Positions 56,447-64,000 of a DNA stretch of 64,000 bases are shown here, in pieces. The notes under the pieces are model-generated. The model made no database searches and was not told the DNA's origin. It was given only the letters and a program-made list of their open reading frames with translations. The translations under genes and the position numbers were made by a program. The stretch's first letter is position 1. The number at the start of each line of letters is the position of its first letter. This DNA comes from Actinomadura madurae (GTDB lineage Bacteria; Actinomycetota; Actinomycetes; Streptosporangiales; Streptosporangiaceae), in contig NZ_FOVH01000024.1 of the NCBI RefSeq assembly GCF_900115095.1, forward strand, positions 57,777 through 121,776. Direction: 5' to 3'.

Positions 56447-57585
56447 ACCCGGGAAGGCCGATGAGGATCCTGGTGGTCGGCGGCGGGCCCGCGGGCCTGT
56501 TCTTCTCGATCATCGCCAAGCGAGCGGTCCCGGCCGCCGCGATCCACGTCAGGGAGCGGAACCCGCAAGGGGTGACGTACGGCTGGGGCGTGTCGATCAG
56601 CGAGAGCGCGGCCGACGCGCTCCGGCCCGCCGCGCCGGACGTGATCGAGGCGTTTACCACCGACACCCGCCACGATCGGATGGTCCTCAGCCTGGACGGC
56701 GTCGACGTGCCGGTCCAGGTCGGCCGCAGCCACCTCAACGCCCGCTGGTCGCTCCTGGCCACGCTGGAGAGGTTCGCCCTCGCGGCCGGGGTGACGATCG
56801 AGCACGAGCGCGACACGGCCGTGACCGAGGACGACCTGGCCGACTGGGATCTCGTGATCGGCGCCGACGGCGTCAACAGCCGGACCCGCGAGCGCTTCGC
56901 CGAGCATTTCCTGCCCAGCGTCGAGCTCGGCGGCAACTGGCTGGCCTGGTACGGCACCCCCAAGCCCTACCCGCCGTCGATCATCCTCAAGAACAGCGAG
57001 TACGGGACGCTGATGGTCCACGCGTCCCGGTTCTCATCCGACATGAGCAACTTCACGGTCGAGGTCGGCCGGGAGACGTTCGACCGGCTCGGGTTCGCCG
57101 ACATGACCGAGGACGAGTCCCGGGAGCTGTGCGAGCGGCTCTTCGCCGACGCGCTGGACGGCGCGCCACTGCGGAGCGACCACTCCCCGTGGTTCCAGAC
57201 GAAGTTCGTCGGCTGCGCGCGGTGGTCCCACCGCAACCTCGTGCTGATCGGGGACGCCCTGCACACCGTCCACCCGTCGATCGGGTCGGGCACCCGGTTC
57301 GCGATGCGCGACGCCGTCTACCTCACGCAGGCGCTGGCCGGCGCGGGATGGGACGTCGAGACCGGGCTCAAGGAGTTCGAACGGGTGCGCAAGCCCGTCG
57401 CGGACGCCTTCCAGACCGCCGCCAAGCGGAGCATCGCCTGGTACGAGGGGCTCCCTTCCCGCACCGTCACCCACCCCACGAAGTTCGCGCTCGAATACCT
57501 GATGCGCACGGGCCGGGTCTCCTACCGGGACTTCCGGCGGGAGAACCGAGAGGTCGTCCTCGGCTATGAGCGCGACCTGCGCTGA
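56443..57585 (+). CDS. FAD-dependent aryl-CoA monooxygenase (salicylyl-CoA 5-hydroxylase-like)
   Basis: A 380-residue class A flavoprotein monooxygenase. It has the Rossmann motif RILVVGGGPAGLFFSIIAKR, the RN..GVTYGWGVSISE segment typical of the salicylyl-CoA/anthraniloyl-CoA hydroxylase group, DLVIGADGVNSRTRERF, and LIGDALHTVHPSIGSG. In the Streptomyces salicylate route a salicylyl-AMP ligase and CoA synthetase feed such an enzyme; an adenylating enzyme is encoded next here. GTG 56443 (GGAGGG upstream) is preferred; ATG 56461 is possible. Confidence 0.75.
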   Translation: MNPGRPMRILVVGGGPAGLFFSIIAKRAVPAAAIHVRERNPQGVTYGWGVSISESAADALRPAAPDVIEAFTTDTRHDRMVLSLDGVDVPVQVGRSHLNARWSLLATLERFALAAGVTIEHERDTAVTEDDLADWDLVIGADGVNSRTRERFAEHFLPSVELGGNWLAWYGTPKPYPPSIILKNSEYGTLMVHASRFSSDMSNFTVEVGRETFDRLGFADMTEDESRELCERLFADALDGAPLRSDHSPWFQTKFVGCARWSHRNLVLIGDALHTVHPSIGSGTRFAMRDAVYLTQALAGAGWDVETGLKEFERVRKPVADAFQTAAKRSIAWYEGLPSRTVTHPTKFALEYLMRTGRVSYRDFRRENREVVLGYERDLR

Positions 57586-57612
57586 CCACGCCCGGCGCCG
57601 CAAAGGAGAGAC

Positions 57613-60477
57613 ATGATGAGGCTTGCTTCCGACCATTCCGAGAAGATCGTCCTCTATCCGGCCGAGGAGCAGGCCCGCTACGTCCGCGAAGGCCTGTGGG
57701 AATCGCCCACCATCGCCGAGCACCTGCACCTCATGGCGCGGGAACACGGCGACCGGGACGCGCTGGTCTGCGGCGACGCCCGGCTGACCTTCGCGGAGCT
57801 GGACCGCGTCACCGACCGGCGCGCCGCGGGGCTCCATCGGCTCGGGCTGGAACCGGGCGGAGCGGTCCTGCTCCAGGTGCACAACACCGTCAACACCGTG
57901 ATCGCCTGGTACGCGCTGCTCAAGGCCGGACTCGTGCCCGTGTGCACGCTGCCGCTGCACCGCGGGCACGAGATCGGCGAGATCGCGCGGCAGACCCGCC
58001 CGGTCGCGCACCTGGTCGCGGCCCGCGATCCCCGCTTCGACCTCGTCGGCTTCGCCTTCAGGCAGGCCGAGGCGGCCGGCGTGGAGCGCACGGTCCTGGT
58101 CTCGGACGGCCGGGCCGACGACCCCCGGGCCGTCGAACTGGACGGGCTGGGGGACGACATCGACGGCTCCGAAGCCCGCCGGACCGTCGAGGGCATCCAG
58201 GCCGGGCTCGGCATGCAGTCGCTCGCGGTGTTCCAGCTCTCCGGCGGCACCACCGGAGTGCCCAAGGTGATCCCGTGCCTCCAGGCCCCCTACTGGCACT
58301 ACGGTGCGAGCCTCGCCCGCGCCATGGGATGGGGGCCCGGGGACCGCGTCGCGTACATGATGCCGATCGTGCACAACGCGGGCGTCATCATCGGTCTGCA
58401 AGGCCCGCACAGCGTGGGGGCGACCCTCGTCCTCGGAGTTCCCGACGCCTCGGCCGCGCTCGACCTCGTCGTCCGGAACGGGGCGACGGACGTCCTGCTC
58501 GGTCCGTTCGCCTTCGACCTGGCCCTGGACCCGGACCTGGCCGCCGCCACCACGCTGCGGCGGGTGCTGTTCAGCGGCAAGAAGGTGCCCGGCCGGCACA
58601 TGGCGGCGCTGGAGGCGCGGGGGATCTGGGGCGGGCAGATCTTCGGGATGAGCGAGGGACTCTGCCTCACCACCCCGCCCGGCTTCCCGCCCGAGGCCCG
58701 CGCGGCGAGCGTCGGGGTGCCGATCTCGCCCGCGGACGAGATCCGGCTGTACGAGCCCGGGACCGAGAAGGAGGTCGCGCCCGGCGAGGTGGGCGAGCTC
58801 TGCGCCCGGGGCCCGTACACCCTGCACGGCTACTACGACGCGGCCGAGCATGACCGGCGGGCCTTCACCGCCGACGGGTTCTACCGCACCGGTGACCTCA
58901 TGGCGGAGCGGACGATCGCCGGCGTCCGGTGCTACACCGTCGAGGGGCGGGTCAAGAACATGATCAGCCGCGGCGGAGAGAAGATCAACACCGAGGAGAT
59001 CGAGCTCCTCCTCGGCTCCCACGACGCGATCGCCGAGGCCGCCCTGGTGGCGATGCCGGACGAACGACTGGGCGAGCGGGCCTGCGCCTTCGTCGTGACC
59101 CGGGACGGCCGCGAGATCGACCTCGCGGAGGTCCGCGCCCACTTCGAACGCCTCGAAGTCGCGAAGTACAAGTGGCCGGAGCGGATCGTCGTGCTGCCCG
59201 AGATGCCGCGGGTCAGCCAGGTCGGCAAGATCGACCGCCGCCGCCTGCGGGAGATCGCCGAAACGCTCGGGAGCGAGCGGGGAGGAGCCGTCATGACCAC
59301 CGGGGATCCCGCCTTCGACCACCTCGACAGGACCCTGTCCGCCGAGGACGTCCGCCGGGCTCACGCGGAGATGCGCGAGGCCTGCCCCGTCGTGCACAGC
59401 GACCGGCACGGCGGATTCGACTTCCTGACCCGCTACGGCGACGTCCGCGCCGCGCTGACCGACACGGGGTCGTTCTCCTCGGCGGACGGTGTGCACATCC
59501 CGCCCAGCCGGCTGCTGCCGCCGGTCCCCGCACTGGAGTTCGACGAGCCCGAGCACGCCCAGTGGCGCAGGGTCCTCGACGGTCCGCTGACCCCGCGCGC
59601 CGTGCGGGCCTTCGAACCGGTCATCACCGAGATCGTCGACCTGCTGATCGACGATTTCGCGACCGCCGGCCAGGCCGACCTGGTCTGCCGGCTGACCGAG
59701 CCGCTGCCCGCCATCGTGATCGGGCGGATGATCGGCCTCGACCAGGCCGAGGCGGTGCGCGCCCGCGGCATCGCGGCGGCGCTGTTCGCCGCCATGGGCA
59801 CGGACGAGTTCCCGGCACGGTTCGCGGAGTTCTCCGAGCACACCCGGCGCTGGCTGGCCGACCGGCGCGAGAACCCCCGCGACGACATGCTCACCGAGAT
59901 GGCCGGTGGTGTGGTGCAGGGCAAGGAGATCGACGAGGCCGGCGCCACCGGGCTGCTGCTGGCGTACATCGTCGGCGGCCACCATTCGACGGGCTCGGCC
60001 CTCGGCGGTCTCATCCGGCACGTGCTGACCGTCCCGGGCCTGCGCGACGGCCTCCTCGCCGACCGGCGCGGGCTGCCGCGCGTGATCGAGGAGAGCCTGC
60101 GGCTGACCACGCCCCTGCAGCTGTTCGCGCGCACGCTCCGCTGCCCGGTCCGGGTCGGCGACCGGGACCTCGCCGAGGGCGGTCGCGTCCTGCTCGACCT
60201 CGCGGCCGCCAACAGGGATCCGCGGGAATTCGGCGACCCGGAGGAGTTCGACCCGCGCCGAACCCGGAACCGGCACGTCAGCTTCGGGGCCGGACCCCAC
60301 GTCTGCCAAGGCCAGCACCTCGCCCGAGCCGAACTCCGGATCACCCTCACCCGCCTCCTCGACCGGCTGCCGGACCTCCGCCTCGACGGGGAGCCGGTCG
60401 AGACCGGGCTGGTCGGCGGATCCCTGATGACCCACGCCGCGCTGCCCGTGGCCTTCACGCCGGAAAACGCCGGATGA
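57613..60477 (+). CDS. In-frame fusion of an aryl-acid adenylate ligase and a cytochrome P450
   Basis: A 954-residue open frame. Residues 1-555 are an ANL ligase of the 2,3-dihydroxybenzoate/salicylate type (LSGGTTGVPKVIP, GRVKNMISRGGEKINTEEIE, VSQVGKIDRRRL). Residues 561-954 are a complete P450: ExxR in VIEESLRL, and heme loop FGAGPHVCQGQHLARAELR. No stop codon separates them. Residue 561 is an ATG (59293) with GGGAGGAG upstream, so the P450 could also be made alone. The I-helix, usually AGHETT, reads GGHHST, losing the acid. Followed by its reductase with a 4-bp overlap. Confidence 0.8.
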   Translation: MMRLASDHSEKIVLYPAEEQARYVREGLWESPTIAEHLHLMAREHGDRDALVCGDARLTFAELDRVTDRRAAGLHRLGLEPGGAVLLQVHNTVNTVIAWYALLKAGLVPVCTLPLHRGHEIGEIARQTRPVAHLVAARDPRFDLVGFAFRQAEAAGVERTVLVSDGRADDPRAVELDGLGDDIDGSEARRTVEGIQAGLGMQSLAVFQLSGGTTGVPKVIPCLQAPYWHYGASLARAMGWGPGDRVAYMMPIVHNAGVIIGLQGPHSVGATLVLGVPDASAALDLVVRNGATDVLLGPFAFDLALDPDLAAATTLRRVLFSGKKVPGRHMAALEARGIWGGQIFGMSEGLCLTTPPGFPPEARAASVGVPISPADEIRLYEPGTEKEVAPGEVGELCARGPYTLHGYYDAAEHDRRAFTADGFYRTGDLMAERTIAGVRCYTVEGRVKNMISRGGEKINTEEIELLLGSHDAIAEAALVAMPDERLGERACAFVVTRDGREIDLAEVRAHFERLEVAKYKWPERIVVLPEMPRVSQVGKIDRRRLREIAETLGSERGGAVMTTGDPAFDHLDRTLSAEDVRRAHAEMREACPVVHSDRHGGFDFLTRYGDVRAALTDTGSFSSADGVHIPPSRLLPPVPALEFDEPEHAQWRRVLDGPLTPRAVRAFEPVITEIVDLLIDDFATAGQADLVCRLTEPLPAIVIGRMIGLDQAEAVRARGIAAALFAAMGTDEFPARFAEFSEHTRRWLADRRENPRDDMLTEMAGGVVQGKEIDEAGATGLLLAYIVGGHHSTGSALGGLIRHVLTVPGLRDGLLADRRGLPRVIEESLRLTTPLQLFARTLRCPVRVGDRDLAEGGRVLLDLAAANRDPREFGDPEEFDPRRTRNRHVSFGAGPHVCQGQHLARAELRITLTRLLDRLPDLRLDGEPVETGLVGGSLMTHAALPVAFTPENAG

Positions 60478-61424
60478 GCGGTTCGAGCGAGTTCCGCCTC
60501 GCCGTCGGCAGGCGAACGACCGTCGCGCTCGGCGTGGTCGAGTTCGAACTGCACCCGGTCGACGGCGATGAGCTGCCGTCATGGCGTCCCGGTGCCCACA
60601 TCGACGTCGTGACGGGGACCGGGATCGTCCGCCAGTACTCGCTGTGCGGTGACCCCGGCGATCGCACGAGCTACAGGATCGCCGTCCTGCGGCAGGACGA
60701 CGGCCGGGGCGGATCGGCGTGGCTGCACGAGCGGCTCCATGAAGGCGACCGGATCGCCGTCAGCAGCCCCCGCAACCACTTCCCCCTGGAGGCGGGCACC
60801 CGCTACGTGTTCCTGGCGGGCGGGATCGGGATCACACCGCTGCTGACCATGATCCGCAGGGTGGCCGCGGACGGTGCCGACTGGTCACTGCACTACGGCG
60901 GCAGGACGCGGGCGTCCATGGCCTACGCCGACGACCTCCGGGCCATCGGCGCGAGCCGGGTGCGCCTGCACCCCTTCGACGAGTGCGGTCTGATCGACCT
61001 CGACTCCGCGCTCGCGGACGCGGGACCGGAGACCTCCGTCTACTGCTGCGGACCGGAGCCGCTGATCCGCGCGGCCGAATCGATGTGCGCGCGCCGCGGG
61101 ACGCGGTTGCGAACGGAACGGTTCTCGCCGAAGGAGATCGACTCCTCGCGGTCCGACGCGCCGTTCACGGTGCGCATCGCCTCGACCGGGGCCGAGCTTG
61201 TGGTGCCCGCCGGCCGGTCGATCGTCGACGTGCTGCTGGAGGCGGACGTCGACGTGCTCACCTCGTGCGAGGAAGGCACCTGCGGCACCTGCGAGACGGC
61301 CGTGCTGGACGGCCGTCCGGACCACCGCGACTCCGTGTTGACCGAGGAAGAGCAGGCGGCGGGCGACCGGATCCTGCTCTGCGTCTCGCGGTCTCGCACA
61401 CCCCGGCTCGTACTCGACCTCTGA
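60474..61424 (+). CDS. Phthalate-dioxygenase-reductase-type ferredoxin reductase (PDR/VanB)
   Basis: A 316-residue three-domain reductase: FMN domain (RQYSLCGDP), NAD domain (FLAGGIGITPLLTMIRR, YCCGPEPLIRAAE), and C-terminal plant-type [2Fe-2S] domain (CEEGTCGTCE and a later Cys in ILLCVSRS). Such proteins supply electrons to Rieske oxygenases or to P450s. No Rieske oxygenase is present, so the P450 encoded immediately upstream (4-bp overlap) is the likely partner. Confidence 0.85.
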   Translation: MSGSSEFRLAVGRRTTVALGVVEFELHPVDGDELPSWRPGAHIDVVTGTGIVRQYSLCGDPGDRTSYRIAVLRQDDGRGGSAWLHERLHEGDRIAVSSPRNHFPLEAGTRYVFLAGGIGITPLLTMIRRVAADGADWSLHYGGRTRASMAYADDLRAIGASRVRLHPFDECGLIDLDSALADAGPETSVYCCGPEPLIRAAESMCARRGTRLRTERFSPKEIDSSRSDAPFTVRIASTGAELVVPAGRSIVDVLLEADVDVLTSCEEGTCGTCETAVLDGRPDHRDSVLTEEEQAAGDRILLCVSRSRTPRLVLDL

Positions 61425-61477
61425 CCGACGCGCCGACCGGGGCGAGGCGCGGCCATCACATCTCCGAGAGGACAACC

Positions 61478-62824
61478 ATGTCCCACCCCAGTTCTTCAGG
61501 CGGGCCGACCCGTCCCTGGCGCGTGGCCGTGGCCGGGCTGATCGGCACGACCATCGAGTGGTACGACTTCTTCATCTACGCCCTCGCGGCGACGCTCGTC
61601 TTCGCCCCGCAGTTCTTCCCCAGCGCCTCGACCCTGGCCAGCAACCTCGCCGCGCTGTCGACCTTCGCCATCGGCTTCGTCGCCCGACCGGTCGGCGGCG
61701 CGCTCATCGGCCACTTCGGGGACCGGGTGGGACGCAAGCGCATGCTCGTGCTGTCCCTCCTAATCATGGGCGTCGGCACCGCCCTCATCGGGCTGCTGCC
61801 GACCTATGCCACGATCGGCGTCGCCGCCCCGATCGTGCTCGTCCTGGTCCGCCTCGCCCAGGGACTCGCCGTCGGCGGTGAATGGGGCGGTGCGACCCTG
61901 CTCGCCCTTGAGCACGCCCGCACCCCCGCCCAGCGCACCCTGTTCAGCTCGCTGCCGCAGGTCGGGCTGCCGCTCGGCGTCGTCCTGTCAAGCCTCGCCT
62001 TCCTGCTGGTCCGGCTCGGCTTCGGAGACGCGGGGTTCGTCGACTGGGGATGGCGCATCCCCTTCCTGGCCAGTGCCGTGCTGGTCGCCGTCGGTCTCGT
62101 GATCAGGCTCAAGCTGGACGAGAGCCCCGAGTTCGAGCACGCCCGCCGACGGCGCACCGTGCGCCGGGCGCCGATCATCGACGTGCTGCGCGCCCCACGG
62201 ATCTGGGTGCCCGCTTCCGGCATCACCATCGGCAGCTCCACGCTGGGGAACCTCCTGCTCGCCTTCATGCTGAGCCACGCCTCCCGAGCGCAGTTGTTCA
62301 GCGCGTCGACGATGCTCACGGTCACGATCGTGGCGGCTCTCCTCTGGAGCGCGACCCTGCCTCTCGCGGCCCTGCTCGCCGGTCGCGTCGGACGCAAGCG
62401 CCTCCTCATCTCGGGGAGCGTGTGCCTGATCGTCTGGGCGTACCCCTACTTCGCGTTGGTGGAGTCCCAGTCCCGCGCGGCTCTGTTCATCGGGACCATC
62501 GTCGCCGCGCTGTGCATCGCCGTGGTCACGGGCCCGTACGGCGCCTACCTCAGCGAGGCGTTCCCCACCGAGATCCGGTACAGCGGCGCGTCGGTCGCCT
62601 ACGGCATCGGCGGCGTGCTCGGCGGCGCGATCGCGCCCATCGTCGCCACCCTGCTCGTCACCTCGACCGGCGGTCTCGTCGCCGTCGCGGGCTATGTCGC
62701 CCTCGCGTCCCTGGTCAGCCTGGTCGCCGTGCTGACCCTCCGCAGCCCGCACCCGGAGGAGTGGGCGGCCCGGGGACGCGTCGGTCCCGCCGCCGGCGCG
62801 GTCCAGGACAAGGCGGAAGCGTAG
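61478..62824 (+). CDS. MFS transporter, metabolite:H+ symporter (MHS) family
   Basis: A 448-residue twelve-helix transporter. The N-terminus IGTTIEWYDFFIYALAATLVF, the loop GHFGDRVGRKR, LAVGGEWGGATLLALEHA, DESPEFEH, and EAFPTEIRYSGASVAYGIGG are MHS-family (ShiA/ProP/KgtP) signatures. It probably imports the aromatic or organic acid degraded by the upstream enzymes. GAGAGGA precedes the ATG; 53 bases separate it from the reductase gene. The last gene of the operon. Confidence 0.8.
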   Translation: MSHPSSSGGPTRPWRVAVAGLIGTTIEWYDFFIYALAATLVFAPQFFPSASTLASNLAALSTFAIGFVARPVGGALIGHFGDRVGRKRMLVLSLLIMGVGTALIGLLPTYATIGVAAPIVLVLVRLAQGLAVGGEWGGATLLALEHARTPAQRTLFSSLPQVGLPLGVVLSSLAFLLVRLGFGDAGFVDWGWRIPFLASAVLVAVGLVIRLKLDESPEFEHARRRRTVRRAPIIDVLRAPRIWVPASGITIGSSTLGNLLLAFMLSHASRAQLFSASTMLTVTIVAALLWSATLPLAALLAGRVGRKRLLISGSVCLIVWAYPYFALVESQSRAALFIGTIVAALCIAVVTGPYGAYLSEAFPTEIRYSGASVAYGIGGVLGGAIAPIVATLLVTSTGGLVAVAGYVALASLVSLVAVLTLRSPHPEEWAARGRVGPAAGAVQDKAEA

Positions 62825-62839
62825 ATCCCGGCACCCGGC

Positions 62840-64000
62840 CTAGGATCGTCGGCCGTTCGCTTCACGCGTGAGCCGGCCGTCCAGTGTTCTCACGCCGTCG
62901 TCGTGGGAGATCTCGCGGAACAGTTCGCGGGCTTCCAGCCAGACGGTCCTGGCCGTGCGGTGGTCGCCGGCGGCGTCGTGGGCGTCGCCGAGGACGCTGA
63001 GCGTTCGTGCCAGGTAGGGGATCGAGCCGCGGGTCCGCCAGACCCGGACCGAGCGTTCGAGGGTGGCGATGGCGGCGGGCGGGTCGCCTTCGGCCAGGTC
63101 CAGCTGCCCGAGAACGCTCAGCGCGTCGGCGAGATGATGACCGAAGTTGCCGTGCTCGCTGTGGGCCAGCGTCAGTTCGGCGGTCGCCCTGGCCCGTTCG
63201 TCGCCCGTCGCGGCGAACAGCTTCGAGAGGTAGAGCAGCGAGAACGTCTCGTGATAGCGGTAGTTCAGCCGCCGCGCCATGTCCAAGGAGCGTTCCAGCA
63301 GTTCCCGGCCGCCCTCGATGTCACCGCAGAACGCTTTCGCCGCGCCGAGGAACTGGGTGATCGTCGTGGTGTAGTGGGCGTTGCCGAGCGCCTCGGCGAC
63401 CTTCGTCGCCTGTTCCAGGACCGCGTGCGCCGCCTGGGGGTCGTCCTCGCCGTGGATGATCGCCATCACGTGGTAGGCCCGCGCCTGGCCGCCGAGGTAA
63501 TCCGCGTCGGCCGCCGTCCGCAGAGCGCTTTCCGCCAGGGCGAGCGCCTGGGCACCACCGTTGCCGTCGGCCGTCAGGCTCCAGGCCAGGGTCGCCAGGG
63601 CGTCGGAGATCCCGATCGGATCATTCAGCGCGGTGGACAGGTCGAGGAGCTGCGAAGCGCCGTCCCTCATCCGTGTCATCGCGGGTCCGGGGCCCGCCGG
63701 GGCCGTCCAGGTGGTGACCTCCAGAAGACCGCGCATCAGCACGGCCTCGCCGAGCTTGTCGCCGGTTTCGCGGCAGAGCGCGAGCGCCTGTTCGTGCATG
63801 CGCTGCCAGCCGTCGTACAGGCCCCGCACGTTGAGGTAGGTCTCGGTGGATCCTGCGAGGTCCCAGGCGAGCTGGGTCAGGCGTGCCTCGCACGCTTGGG
63901 CGACCCCCGCCATCAGGGCGGTGTGCTCCGCACCGAACCAGGCCATCGGGTCGGCCAGCAGCGGGCCGGAGACCGCCGCGGGCGGCCGCCAGCGCGGCGC
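62840..64000 (-). CDS. AfsR/SARP-type regulator, C-terminal part (cut by window edge)
   Basis: An open frame of 386 residues to the edge, with no reliable start inside the window; it continues beyond 64000. The visible part is the helical TPR region: AWFGAEHTALMAGVAQACEARLTQLAWDLAG, YDGWQRMHEQALALCRETGDK, repeated GDxxGxRELLERSLDMA-type units to the end. This matches the C-terminal half of actinobacterial AfsR/BTAD or similar NB-ARC-TPR regulators, where PLADP..AWFEAE precedes the repeats. It converges on the MFS gene (15-base gap). Confidence 0.7.
   Translation of the reverse strand, partial: APRWRPPAAVSGPLLADPMAWFGAEHTALMAGVAQACEARLTQLAWDLAGSTETYLNVRGLYDGWQRMHEQALALCRETGDKLGEAVLMRGLLEVTTWTAPAGPGPAMTRMRDGASQLLDLSTALNDPIGISDALATLAWSLTADGNGGAQALALAESALRTAADADYLGGQARAYHVMAIIHGEDDPQAAHAVLEQATKVAEALGNAHYTTTITQFLGAAKAFCGDIEGGRELLERSLDMARRLNYRYHETFSLLYLSKLFAATGDERARATAELTLAHSEHGNFGHHLADALSVLGQLDLAEGDPPAAIATLERSVRVWRTRGSIPYLARTLSVLGDAHDAAGDHRTARTVWLEARELFREISHDDGVRTLDGRLTREANGRRS

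Noticed and set aside
57034..60582. Very long open frame on the minus strand across the ligase-P450 region
   Set aside because: Antisense shadow of a verified coding frame; no domain pattern in its translation.

Overview
The window is high-GC actinomycete DNA. Genes are dense and often coupled by 4-bp ATGA/GTGA overlaps, GTG starts are common, and marker families fit (mycothiol-dependent isomerase-like, F420-type luciferase-like, DUF6928, AfsR/SARP-type regulator, Asp23/AmaP cluster). Thermomonosporaceae or Streptosporangiales is a plausible placement but is inference. I saw no rRNA, tRNA, transposase, prophage or CRISPR array. No gene-free stretch exceeds about 300 bases; the longest are 808-1089 (holding a dehydrogenase gene remnant) and 5266-5532 (holding a promoter and operator).

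Layout. 1-2300: mycothiol-type protein, a dehydrogenase remnant, a lipoprotein and a DoxX-like membrane protein. 2525-5265: a six-gene Asp23/Gls24-AmaP envelope-stress cluster. 5468-24762: the most interesting block. Operon 1 (5533-15095) encodes a SuyAB-like sulfo-lyase, two hydroxyacid dehydrogenases of the SlcC and ComC types, a complete four-subunit succinate dehydrogenase/fumarate reductase-like complex and an SsuABC/TauABC-type transporter, followed by a FadR-type regulator. Operon 2 (18261-15971, minus strand) encodes a two-subunit class I fumarase/tartrate dehydratase and a TauE/SafE-type exporter. Operon 3 (18404-23839) encodes a cytoplasmic molybdoenzyme with a fused ferredoxin/NrfD membrane partner (SoeABC-like sulfite oxidation) and an Mrp-like ATPase; a LysR regulator follows. 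Together these suggest uptake of a sulfonate, oxidation and hydration of a C4 skeleton, stereo-inversion, release of sulfite, and sulfite oxidation or export. A C4 sulfonate such as sulfosuccinate, through sulfofumarate and sulfomalate, would use every enzyme. Four related 16-bp sites (5503, 12366, 15171, 18279), two of them just downstream of good promoter -10 boxes, tie the parts into one candidate regulon.

24836-34073: a BRCT-WD40 protein, a LysR regulator, PhzF and ornithine cyclodeaminase-like enzymes, a second dehydrogenase remnant, a divergent Zwf and a GH15 hydrolase. 34271-38006: a compact five-gene locus that looks like a disulfide-rich secreted-peptide (RiPP-like) system: an 8-cysteine peptide with an AxA cleavage site, MauE, a thioredoxin-like protein, an ABC exporter and an S26 signal peptidase. 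38015-48413 (minus): a PucR-type regulator and an operon for an FAH-family hydrolase, a cyclase-family hydrolase, a Liv-type transporter, a carboxymuconolactone decarboxylase-family protein and an acyl-CoA ligase, probably for uptake and catabolism of an aromatic or organic acid. 48530-52615: a pair of tandem paralogues of unknown function, an F420-type oxidoreductase, a LysR regulator and a DUF6928 protein. 52770-62824: a TetR regulator and a coupled operon for an aryl-acid pathway, with a salicylyl-CoA-hydroxylase-like flavoprotein, an in-frame adenylate ligase-P450 fusion, its reductase and an MFS transporter. 62840-64000: the 3' part of an AfsR/SARP-like regulator, cut by the window edge.
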